A stretch of 64,000 nucleotides of DNA from Castanea sativa. Its lineage: Eukaryota > Streptophyta > Magnoliopsida > Fagales > Fagaceae. Positions 12,901 through 23,343 of the stretch are shown one piece after another. The translations under genes and the position numbers were made by a program. The stretch spans positions 37,663,873 through 37,727,872 of the forward strand of contig NC_134019.1 of assembly GCF_040712315.1 (NCBI RefSeq), written 5' to 3'. Numbering within the stretch: position 1 is the first letter of the stretch; the number at the start of each line of letters is the position of its first letter. Below the pieces are notes generated by a model, which searched no databases, had not been told where the DNA came from, and saw only the letters and a list, made by a program, of their open reading frames with translations.

Positions 12901-15900
12901 CCATAACAGACTAGCTTCACCATTTTAATCAGATTGACAGTTAAATGTGGTAGACGAGCAGTAAACCCAGGTAATTTCTAACCTTTGGAAGCAACAGGTG
13001 CACAAGGTTTCTGGAGGGACGCTTGCTTCTTCCAACTAGCATCGACAGCCTTGTCAACCATTGGAACATATTCATCATACCCTGGGAAGCTACTCGCATA
13101 GCTTGCCTTTCCAACCACCTTAGCCTGCATATCCATGAAAGTGCATTAGAAGACTAAAGCAAATTCCACAAATCATGAGCAAATTTCAATATTTTAAGAT
13201 AGCATAGAAAAATTCTATGAAATCATGGTCTCGTACAATACAAACAAGCAATATTAATTAGATACTCTCTTAAGAATAAGGGGCGAGGTTCCCAAAGACA
13301 TAGAGCAAGGAATCAATAACGCTATATAACCATTTCCAAACTGATCAATTTGTGAATTCAAAACCAGAATTTTATAGGAAACTCTCCCAAGATTGAATTG
13401 TTCATTCTACCTCAAGCTAAACAAGTATCATCAACGCACCCTAACCCATCAATGAAAACCATTGATTCTGTTATCAAAATCACAGACTAAATGGTCAGAA
13501 ACCTACTTCTTCACGAACAGGAGTCAATCGAAGGTGTGAATAACTCCTATTTGCTTTTGGGGAAGTGATGTCTTCAGCTTCAGATCCTGATTCAGCTGTG
13601 GATGTATCACTTCCTTTTAACTGCTTCAAGATAGCGACAGATGACAAAAATGTGACAATTCTTAGTAAGATACAAAATAATTGCAATATAGCTTCATCCA
13701 TAAAAACTGGTGAATCGAGAAGGTCTTACCATTGGGTACTGCGGCTTAGCATAAGCAATAACCTTCCCCTCACTGTTTAAAACTTTCACAACCTGCCTGG
13801 CACGCCGTGGTTCACCATTAAGAACCATCTGCAACAAACAATACAACCAACCAACGGTTTCTCTATTACATAATGAAGCACATGTGGATTACTAAATAGC
13901 CCATTTGAAAGAAAAAGATCTAAATAGAAACTCTGAGGGTAAAAAATAACCTTTAAAATTTCAGGGTTTTTCCATGGCCCCTTGTCAGACCGGAGGCAAC
14001 CTCCCTGATCTGCACAGGTACAGGTACCACCCAGAAATTCTGGCAACTCACTGCATAATTGCAAAGATTTGCATAAGTTCTGAAACATATTATTCCACTT
14101 CTGAAAGAAGTACAAGTAAACATCACAACCATTAAAAATAAAGCTTACAGAAAATATTCATATATTACAAAGGTATCAAACCCAAACTACCTGGCATCAA
14201 TTATCTCAAGCAATTTGCTCTGGTATTTGTTTCCAAGAACCTAAATAATTCCAACAAAAAAAAAAAAAGAGACAAATTTACTTATAAATAAATGATACAA
14301 AAAGTCAACGGCGCTGAAGTGTTAAAACACAATCCTAAAAACATGCAGGAAGGGGAAAATGAAGCATACATGAATCTTGGAAGTTGTTTTCGGATCTAGA
14401 AAAGTCTTGACAGTATTCCACAGTAGCCTAAATCCAGGGCCAGCATTGATGATAAACATCTGGCAAAGAGTCTGCACAGTTGAGAGAATACCAAAAACAA
14501 AAATTGACATTAGACTTTCATTTTTGCTCACATGGTTAATATAAATCATTAAAGAAGGAATCATAACAGCATATTGAAAGAGTGGAAAGTGCATGCCTCT
14601 GGATAATTATCACCATCAATCTTCTGCAACCGCATGATGAGATCCCGTGCAGATTTTGTAAAGTTCTTAAAACCCTGAAATGATAATATTATAAAGAAGA
14701 AATAAAGAATAATTAGGTACTCCTTCAAATTCTAACCAACACATCAACTCTGCAATCAGCAATGGTTATTTACAGGCCACATACCACGCCTTGAACATCT
14801 AAGATTGTAGTGCTTGAATCTATGTGCCTCTTTGCAGCAATGGTACAAGCTGGAAACTTTATGGCAAAGCTTTTCTCAAACTCCCGCACATGATATTTTA
14901 CATACCGATCCATGGTTGTAACTTGCATAAGTTTGTTAGGATCAACCTTTCCCAGTCTTTCAATATAAATAGGTCTTCCTTCCTTGTCCACACCATGATG
15001 ACCATGAGGATAATACTTTAAAACTTCATGCAACTCTTTGAACTCGAAATCCTGAAAAAACAACAATATGGTAAATATGTGAAAATATAACTAATAGGCA
15101 CTACAGATCCAGGAAAAAGACAACACAGTGTTGGTTCAGATTGGCTTATTTTCTATAGCTTACTAGTATTATGTGCGTGCAATGCATGGCTTAATCAAAA
15201 AATTATTTGTAAACTAAAAAAATTATTTATAATAAAATAATCAAAATTAATTAATAAAATAGATAGTAAAAATAAAATAACAGAAATTAATTCGAGTTAC
15301 ATGATGAATGCACGACATATTAAGACTAAGTTTTTATTAAAAACAAAATATTAATATAGATTGTGAAATAATTTAATTAAATGACTAAAGGTCTTATAAT
15401 TTCAAATGGAAGGATTGTTTTCTGTTGATAAGTTTTAGTCACAGCTTATGTAAATTTCTACTACTTTTTGTTAATAGTAACTCATTAAAGGCGTCAATTG
15501 AAAAGATTAAAAATTTAATGGTTTTAATTAAAGCTTTTTAAAATTTAGGATTTTAATTTGAAATTACCACAATTATTGGGGAATTATGTGATTAACTAAT
15601 TACCTAAGTCTTTAATAAGGCTAGCCACTTCTCTCAAAAAATAAAAAATAAGGCTAGCCACTTGGTGTAAGGAGAGTGTAACCACTTGATGCTATCACAT
15701 TTTCTAGGACTTAACTTTTTTTTCTTTGATAAGTGTTTCTAGGACTTAACTTTTATTATGTAGCATATGAATTGCTTAGTTTCAACCACCCCTATTATCA
15801 TATTTCTACCTCACTTTAAGCAGATAAGAAAATAAGCCTATCCAAATGCACAAAGTTACCTCCATAATAGTGTCAGCGCCAAATTCCTTCCTCCACTGAA

Positions 15901-18900
15901 GCATATCGGCCCACATATGCTTTGCTTTTTCGATATCAAACTTCCTTGCTTTCAAAAACCTGAGAGTAATATAATCCTTGAGAATGTTGCTACTTACATC
16001 TTTTCAAAAGAAGGAGAAGAAAGTCATAAACCTTACAGAAAATAAAAACTGCAACAATCTCAACCAATATTAAAAGAAAAGCATGGCTATGAAACGAGAC
16101 ACGTGTTAGAATGTCCCTAATAAAGAATGAGAAAGAAGACATTTCAAAAAGTCGCTACGAGTCTGTTCGGTTAACAAGATTTTGGGGTGAGATTTTAGAA
16201 TTCTAGAGAGTTTTAAAGATAAATCTGTTCATTTGACTAAAATAGTGGGAATCTAAAAATCTTGGGCAACCTCAAATCCTACAACTCATGGGATTCTAAA
16301 GCCTTTCCTAAAACCAAGGAATTAGAGTCTCTCACAACTTGGCGCTTGAGCAGGAATTTGTAAACGTGCAAAAAAATTCATAATAAGCCTGTCTTTTTTT
16401 TTATTGGGGGGCAAGAAATAGAGCATAATTATAGCACACGATCTGTGGGATATTGGGCTTTTTGCCCTTATTTTGCAAAAATAACAGCAATATGTCCTTG
16501 TTTTGAAACTATTTAGGTTCATGTCCCTGTTTTTGAAACTCGATTTTAACATCCTCAAAATCGAGTTATATGTAAATTTTTAATTGAAACTCGACTTTAG
16601 CAAAGTCAAGTTTCACTTAAAACTTTAAAAAAAAAAAAAAATTAAGTAGAAAAATATGCATAGAACTCGACATTGCTAACATCGAGTTTCACTTGTAACT
16701 TGATTTTGTTAAAATCGAGTTTCAAAATAGGAACATGGATCTAAGTAGTTTCAAAACAGGGACATATTGCTGATATTTTTACAAAATAAGGGCAAAAGTC
16801 CAATATCCCCCACGATCTGTTGTTCATCCAATCTGCTATTGGGTGATAAATCATAGATAAAATTAGACTTTATTAAGATACCAAATCATTTGTACATCAG
16901 CTAGACTAATTGACTCAATAAAGCTTGGAGTCTCATCTACCCAAGTGGCTTCATATCAGAAGCCCCACACCAAGTTTTAGTTTATCACCAGTAGGCACTT
17001 CCACCCAATAGATCTTGTGCACCCTCATAAACATTCACATGAACTAAAAAAAGTTTCAAAATTTTTTTAGGGAAGGGGAACATGGCCCCTCCTTCTCTCA
17101 TGTTGCTTTGCCGATGTATATTTGAAGGGTAATTATATAGAAAGACTAAAATTTAATAAAATCAATACTTAATAAATTCATTTAGATCAAGCATGAACAA
17201 AACATGGGTATAAAACTAGTTTAGGAAGAAGATAACTAGATGACCTTTGTAGATAAAAGCACTTGCACAGGAATTCAAAGTTTACACTTGCAGTAGACTC
17301 AATTATCTATGTATACCCCTCAGTGTTTTATATGTCAGCATGCTTCTTTATTATTCTGCTTTTCTGAATAATTTTTTTCCTCATTATTGATGGATTTGAA
17401 TATTTGTATTTTACGTATCATGTTTCCCATTTTCAGGAATAGAATAAAATCCAAGTCATGTCTTTTCAATGAAATTCAAGTTAGCAAAACAACCTACATT
17501 AAACTCTCAGGAATTCTAAAACTAAATTCTAAGGACCAACCAAACATTCAATTGTAATTTCTCAGGAATTTAAACAGCCCAGAGTTTAAACTCACAAGAA
17601 TCTTTCATTCTCACGAAACAACATTCCTGCCTACCAAACAATACCTAACAAACATCTAGAAGAACTTGTTTGCATTTTTTCTATTGGTAAGTTTACACAA
17701 GCACCCAGTGGGTTTTAAACCCATAACCTTTCCCTCTACCCCTTTCTTATGGGGGAGTAGGTGAGCTAGAGCTCATTACCATAAGTATTTGTACACATAT
17801 GAAAATATAAACTATAAAAAGATTAGAGATAGCACACCTCAACATCATATGGTAATCATCATGTTTTTCCGGTAGCAATTCATCCAATACGAGTGATTGT
17901 CGAAATCCATCAACGGCTTGTAGCTCCTCAACATCCCTAACATCCTCAATGGAAACAGAGCTGACTCGGCCATCACTTTTTCTTCTACTGCTCTTCTTCT
18001 TGAGCGAGTGTTTAAATTTGGTAGATGCATTGAGTGCTTTCTTTTTCAGAGACCCCATTCTGGTCCTCCTTTCATCCTCAGAGTTTTCAAAATCAGATTT
18101 CCTTTCTCTTCTCTCGTCTCTTCTCTCATCTCTTCTCTCATCGCTACCAGAGGACCCTTCAAAGCCTACCACGAAGGAAAAGCACAAAAATGTTAAACCA
18201 CAACCAATATACTAGGATAGGTTAAAGGTATCCAAAGAAGCTACATTCTTAAAATCATATAAACCTATATAAAATCATATACCCAAAACAACTATAAGAG
18301 TTTAAAAATCAAAGGGAAAAAACTTCATATAATTATGCATTTGTCGCTCAATTGGCACCTCCTAATGTTTCCAACAGAGACATCCAAGGTTAAAATCCCC
18401 CTCCCCCATTGTTGTAACTATTTAATTATCAAAAATATTATGCATCATCCCAAACCCATTAAAATTTTAAGATTTTTGAAAAATAATGGGCAATCAACTT
18501 CATATAATTATGCATAATCACACAGCCATTAAGGCACACCACACATAGTACCATTTAATAAACCCAAACACAAAGATTGCATTAGGATTTGAGTATTTAC
18601 AACCAAGAGGTCTGAAGAAGTAATATAAATTGCTCAAAATCAATTTAACATTGAGAATTCCACTCCAAATTTTGAAATGACATCTTCCATATACCTAATC
18701 ATTTCAACTCTACATATTAAATTCTCTTAAATCCATCCATCAATTTCATCAACCCAAAAAATAAAAAATCTAATTTTTCATAGTTTATTAAAGTCATTTA
18801 AACTAAAATCTAAAACCCACCTCTTTAGTAAGATACATTCTCATGGCCATTATCACAAAACAAGAACTCCAATAAATTAATACTTACACAAAAAATCAAC

Positions 18901-19152
18901 TTCTTTGATACAATTGCGTTTGGTTCCCAAGAAAACATTACCACACACACCACTCTTTTTTACTCAATAAAACCAAAAACGAAAAAAAAAAAAAAAAGAC
19001 AGAACTCTTGGTCAAATTTCTTTCTTTCCTTTACTTTTTTTTTTTTCTTTCTCAGCAACCAAACAGAATCTAACAAAGCGAAACCCTAAAAAAACAAAAT
19101 ACAGTAATAATCACTCACAAGGCCTAGCGAAGCGATCAAGTGGGCCCGACAT
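9965..19152 (-). CDS. SFH: SEC14-like PI/PC transfer protein (SFH family), gene 2
   Basis: Predicted 634-aa PI/PC transfer protein. Coding exons, 5' to 3' on the - strand: 19152-19119, 18165-17838, 15959-15860, 15051-14785, 14674-14597, 14471-14370, 14240-14191, 14050-13951, 13828-13730, 13620-13507, 13124-12983, 11714-11323, 10249-10175, 9988-9965. It starts [15 protein letters not shown], the standard family N-terminus, followed by an [14 protein letters not shown] repeat and a lysine-rich segment. CRAL-TRIO/SEC14 covers about 121-320 ([20 protein letters not shown]). Then come an acidic linker ([16 protein letters not shown]), a hydrophobic stretch at about 489-505 and a coiled coil at about 555-625. 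Exons 3-8 and 13 have exactly the lengths of gene 1 (100, 267, 78, 102, 50, 100; 75). The intron after exon 5 uses a GC donor. The last exon (KIRLIMR) is the least certain; without that splice the protein would end VG shortly after residue 627. Confidence 0.92.
10726..10830 (+). mobile_element. SINE-like insertion with 10-bp target duplication (SFH gene 2 intron)
   Basis: A 105-base segment ends in an A-rich tail (aataaataaataaaaa) and is flanked by GCTTCTTGAA at 10716-10725 and 10831-10840. The internal sequence 'gaggtcatgggtac' resembles a decayed pol III B box. It sits in the intron between coding exons 12 and 13 of SFH gene 2, antisense to that gene. Confidence 0.65.
11912..12775. mobile_element. 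Possible TIR element in SFH gene 2 intron 11
   Basis: The ends look like diverged inverted repeats: about 11912-12045 on the left resembles the reverse complement of about 12640-12775 on the right (shared 'gtattttat', 'accccttaa'-like and 'aaattgatc'-like words). The interior holds an AT run and a short tandem repeat of 'ccatcaggtttgacaagtaa' near 12435-12495. No target-site duplication was fixed, so the borders are approximate. Confidence 0.35.
16447..16810. mobile_element. MITE with long TIRs and 10-bp target duplication (Mutator-like)
   Basis: A 364-base element begins GGGATATTGG and ends CCAATATCCCC. The first and last 100 or so bases are near-perfect inverted repeats containing 'gcccttattttgcaaaaat' and 'gaaactcgat' blocks. 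Direct repeats CACGATCTGT flank it at 16437-16446 and 16811-16820. A target duplication of this size fits Mutator-like elements. It lies in intron 2 of SFH gene 2 and codes for nothing. Confidence 0.85.
18343..18432 (+). mobile_element. SINE-like fragment in SFH gene 2 intron 1
   Basis: 'gctcaattggcacctcc' resembles a pol III A box and matches the A-box region of the SINE at 21741-21864. It is followed by a decayed B-box-like 'aaggttaaaatccccc'. No target duplication was found. Confidence 0.4.
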
Positions 19153-19400
19153 GTCAAGCAAAGAAGCTCCGATGAACAATGCAGAGCCAAAGCTGGATTT
19201 CGGCGGCTAAAATCTAAGAGAAACACTGCATTCCGATCCGAAAACGAAAACGGAGCTCCGAAAAAATCAGGAATCCGAATGCGAGAGAAAGCTAGAGAAG
19301 AGAAGAGAGGAGAGAATGAGTAGCACTGCAAATTGTACAAGTAAAGTGTAACGGATCACGAGGAAGATCGGACGGTGATAAATGCGGTATTTCAGTGAAA
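19153..19400 (-). promoter_or_regulatory. 5' UTR and proximal promoter of SFH gene 2
   Basis: Read on the - strand, a CT-rich leader (ctctcctctcttctcttctc near 19320-19290) precedes the ATG at 19152, and no other in-frame ATG intervenes. The transcription start is probably near 19330-19380. A clear TATA box was not identified. Confidence 0.45.
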
Positions 19401-20840
19401 GAAGAGAATTCTTTTTATTTTATTTTATTTTTGTGTGTTGTAACTGATCTTATTAAAAGAAATGTAACGAGTCACAATACTCGAGAAGAATCAGAATTAG
19501 AATTTACATCAATCTCTCTGATCACTGTGTTTTTCTTTTCTTTTCTTTTTGATTTTTTTTATGGTAATAAATTTAATTACTGACAGTAAATCAGTGCAAG
19601 AGTGAGTTTTGGGAGGAGAAAGATAACTTTTATCACAATTAGCCGTGCTATTTAACAGTAAACTGCTGATGTGATTATCTTAATCTTTCAATTAATAAAA
19701 TGATATTATTTATGCAAATATGATATTATCGGAGAATTTTTATTTTTTATTTATTGTGCTAAGAAGCTCACACATACATTTTTTGGTGTAAATAATAATT
19801 TCTGGTGTAATCGACGTAAAAAAATTTCTACTATTGGTAACTCGTGACGTGGCAAGTTGTGTTACTAGTATTTTGGTGAGGTTTAAATGGACACGTGGCT
19901 AAAGGAGAGAGAATAGGGTGCGTTGAAGGAGGAATTTGCGGGTGGTAGGTGTAACAAACTGGCATTGAATGAGTATGAGTGGTGTTTGGGTTTGGGTGTG
20001 AGAGTGTGTTTTCCTTGGGGTTAGGGGGATTTCCAATTTTGTTTGGTCTATCGGGGTACGTGTGTGATTAAGTAATGATTTGGTCACTGATGGTAGCATG
20101 GTATTGTCAATGACTCAGTCTCAATCGGTGCCGTGTATTTAGTCTTTATGCATTTAAAAGCCTTGTTGTATAAAAAGCCTTGTTGTTTTTGTCCACGCAC
20201 GTCTTGTGTTAGCAAACTTCCAAGAAGTATCTTTTTCTTCTTTCCTTTTTTTTTTTTTTTTAATTAAAGTAATATGACTGTTTGTTTTTGTGTCAATGGT
20301 TCTTAAAGTATTTATTAATATATTATTTTAAAGAAGTTTTGATACTATTAATATGAAAAATATAAAAATTTATAATAAAAAATATTAAATTTTTTTTCTT
20401 TTCTCTTCGAATGTTTTTAAAAATATATGTTAAACTAATTTCTTTAAAGTATCTATTAACTTTTTTCTTTATTTTATGTAAATGACTTTATAGTTTATAT
20501 TTTCTATAATATATATATATATATATATATAAAACTTGAAAATGTTTAATTTTGATTAAGCAGGTAATATTTTGCAATATAAAGTTTTTTCTCTTATTTT
20601 TTTTCTTTTAGAGTATAAGCAAATTCATTCATTAATCAAATCAAATACATCATCAATTAAATGGGACTCAAGGAAAGAAGGGACTTCCTTTATCCAGTAA
20701 TGGCATTTAGTAAGATTAATAGTGTATTGAGCTATAAGATGAGCTGCCTTATTTGATTCTATATTAGCTTAATTGTCATATAAGCTTCTGAAACTTCACA
20801 ATTTTATATGTCAGTATTTGAATATACAGGCAAGAGTTTG
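19401..20840. other. Intergenic DNA upstream of SFH gene 2
   Basis: No gene seen. Contents: a region at 19615-19812 related to the MITE at 55461-55680, an (AT)n run at 20510-20530, and a stretch near 20600-20790 of unclear origin that may be the 3' end of a LINE in reverse orientation. Confidence 0.5.
19680..19812 (+). repeat. MITE-related repeat (partner at 55.5 kb)
   Basis: Shares 'atttatgcaaat', 'atttttattttttatt', 'agaagctcaca' and 'ggtgtaaataataattt' in the same order with 55516-55680. It is probably a diverged copy of that MITE. Confidence 0.55.
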
Positions 20841-20842
20841 TT

Positions 20843-21470
20843 GTTCAACTAATTGGCACCTCTTAGGGTATGTTTGGTAAATTGTAATAGACACTGTAAT
20901 ATAATAGTTATTCTTATGATTCAGCTATTCAATAATTGGTTATATTTTTATTACAAATAATAGTCATTCTTTATGAATAGTTATTCTTTAAAATGAGAAA
21001 AAAAATATTTTTGTTTTTGTAATAGTTATTCCTTAGTAAATGTAATAATTTATAACATTAATATATTTCCAAATAAACAAACTTTCGCTTTCCCAAAAAA
21101 AAAAAAACAAACAAACAAACTTTCCACATTCATCTAACAATTATAGAAATAAAAAATCATAAAAAAATAACTCGTCTCTCTAAATTTTAAAATATATTAT
21201 TTTCTAGAAAATATAGCTTATAATGATATATTTCCTAAAATAGATTTTAAGTTTTATTCTAATTAATGTTACAACTCATAACCAAACCAATGAATATGTT
21301 TAGTTATTCTATTACAATGCATTTTATTCCCAATAATAAATATTATTATTCTTGTTATAATCCGCATTCAGCGAACCATACGTGCTCTTAATATTTACAA
21401 TGTAGATATTCAGGATTCAAATCGCCTGACCCCAGCTAGCAATAGATCAATATTCTAATACATATATTAA
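20843..21470 (+). mobile_element. SINE copy interrupted by a Tourist-like MITE
   Basis: The left part (20843-20872) ends in the A-box-like 'caactaattggcacctc'. The right part (21391-21470) continues with 'atatttacaatgtagatattcaggattcaaatcgcc', whose 'ggattcaaat' is a B-box-like word. Removing the MITE at 20876-21387 and one TTA rejoins a continuous SINE-like sequence. Confidence 0.5.
20876..21387. mobile_element. Tourist-like (PIF/Harbinger) MITE, TTA target duplication
   Basis: The left end GGGTATGTTTGGTAA and the right end CGAACCATACGTGCTC are imperfect inverted repeats. TTA flanks it at 20873-20875 and 21388-21390. The interior is AT-rich and non-coding. It is inserted in a SINE. Confidence 0.7.
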
Positions 21471-21713
21471 TTTAGTTTAAATTTTATTCTATACTTAGAC
21501 CCTCAATTAGAAACTTGCCACATTACAATATCTTTAATTAATAGAATATATAATTCAATATATAAATACAATCATAATAAATATATTATATTAGTAATTA
21601 CCATATTGTATATTAATAAATACATACTAATAACTATCACAATTATCATTTTTTATTTTTTATGACTATCAAATTTATTTAATATTTCATATACAAATAC
21701 AATCAAAAGAATG

Positions 21714-22010
21714 GATTCCAGTTAGCTCAACTAGTAAAGTCTTGTCAAATGCCTTGTAGCTGAATTGACACCTCCCCATGCATAAAGTGCTTGGTGGTCT
21801 AGGGAGGAGAGGGTTCGAATTGCGGGGTTAGCAGCATTTTGTAATTATTTCTATAAAAAAAAAAACTAGTAAAGTTTTTTATGGTTAAATAAGAGATCTT
21901 GAGTTCAATCTCTACCTACACCAAAAACTAATTGGTGTCTTTGTCTGATGATAAAATACTATCATCATGAGCGGACATTATAGATTGAAACTCTCTAAAA
22001 AAAATACAAT
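21714..22010 (+). mobile_element. SINE interrupted by a second SINE
   Basis: The outer element begins with 'gttagctcaactagtaaagt' (A box), resumes after the insertion at 21865 with 'ttgagttcaatctc' (B box), then 'accaaaaactaattggtgtc' and 'catcatgagcgg', and ends near 22000. It codes for no protein. Confidence 0.65.
21741..21864 (+). mobile_element. Inner SINE with 11-bp target duplication
   Basis: A 124-base insert has an A box ('tagctgaattgacacctcc'), a B box ('gagggttcgaatt') and a poly-A tail (21854-21864). ACTAGTAAAGT flanks it at 21730-21740 and 21865-21875. The target is the A-box region of another SINE. Confidence 0.8.
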
Positions 22011-22604
22011 CAAAATAAAGTGAGTTACAACTAATTCAATTGCTAAAGTCGTTTATTGTCCAGAAAGATATATAGCGTTCAATCTTCCACCTGCAACATC
22101 TATTAATAATTATCAAAATTCATATTTATATATATATAATAAAATAGAGAATTTTTCTAAAAAAAAATAACAAATTCTATTGAACTTTCTCATGCACTGT
22201 ACAAGTTGCTAACTTTTTTTCTTTTTTCTTTTTTTGAGAATGACTAGTTTGGTCAAAATACCAATAAATTTCTCTTTCCTTTAATTAAAGAATTTATCAT
22301 TTTTTTTTAAAAGATGATTACAATATATTTTAAACTCACAACTTGAACTATTTTCCCCCAAAATCCCAGGCACTTTGTGCTTAAAAAGATGCCCAATTAA
22401 GCCAACTAAAAATCACTCAAGTAGACAGTAATGAATTTGACTTTGTCAAAGAGGATCCAATTTTCTTAATGTGCATTATTGTTGTTATTATTATTATTAT
22501 TATTATTTGGTAGAAAGTGCATTATATTATTTTGGTTTAACCTATTTAATAGTATGCCTTAACATTATGTTTTGGGATTCATACAAAATTGGAATAAAAC
22601 ATAG

Positions 22605-23343
22605 GGAAATTATTGTGTACTCCCGGACCCGGAGTAGGGGTGGCAAAATTTGACACGACTCGCGAACCTGACACGATACAACATGAAATTAACAGGTTAT
22701 GGATTGAGACTTAACGGGTTCGTGTCATATTCTAGTTGACACGGCTGACCCGTTTATTATACGGGTTGGGTTAGTGTTAAACACATAGAACCCGTTTGAC
22801 CCGTTTAATTAAAAGACATTTTACCAATATACCCTTCAAACTCTAGGTATATAAACTTATTAGTTGTTGTCATTTGTTTTCTTTGACATATTCTAATTGA
22901 TTATTTGTGATATTGGGATATGCTTTAGTTTTGAATGATTATTTTTAATGTAGCTACTCGTTAGTTCTGAATTTTATATTAAAAATATATTTTTTTTTTT
23001 TCATGAATTTTGTTTTTTCATTTTGATAAAATCTAATAAACAGGTCGACACGACTGACTCGTTTAATAAATGGGTTGTGTTAGGGTTAAGGAATCTTGAC
23101 CCGTTTAATAAACATGTCGGGTTAGTGTTGACCTATATAATCGAATACTCATGACTTGATACGACACGAACCCGACACGCGAACACGAATTGCCACCCCT
23201 ATCCCGGAGTACCATAAATGCGGATTCACTCCTCTCACATGAATGGTGGGTCCCACTAATTAAATTCACGGTGTGACTCACCATTAATGTGAGAGGGGGT
23301 GAATACACATTTATGATACTCCAAAAGTACCTAATAATTTTCC
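22605..23343. mobile_element. Hairpin MITE with TA target, interrupted by a hAT-like MITE
   Basis: The ends GGAAATTATTGTGTACTCC and the reverse complement of 'aagtacctaataattttcc' form inverted repeats, flanked by TA on both sides, as in Stowaway/mariner MITEs. Without the inner insertion the element would be about 170 bases and would fold on itself ('gaatggtgggtccc' / 'gactcaccatt'). A related copy lies at 47483-47608. Confidence 0.65.
22635..23201. mobile_element. hAT-like MITE with 8-bp target duplication
   Basis: Ends TAGGGGTGGCAA and TTGCCACCCCTA are inverted repeats. The flanks ACCCGGAG (22627-22634) and TCCCGGAG (23202-23209) form an 8-base duplication with one mismatch, as for hAT elements. 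The interior holds repeated 'gacccgttta' / 'taaacgggt' blocks in both orientations. No coding sequence. Confidence 0.8.

Noticed and set aside
16150..17660. Possible larger TIR element around the MITE in SFH gene 2 intron 2
   Set aside because: The ends ('ctgttcggttaac', 'ctaccaaacaatacc') are only loosely inverted and no target duplication was found.
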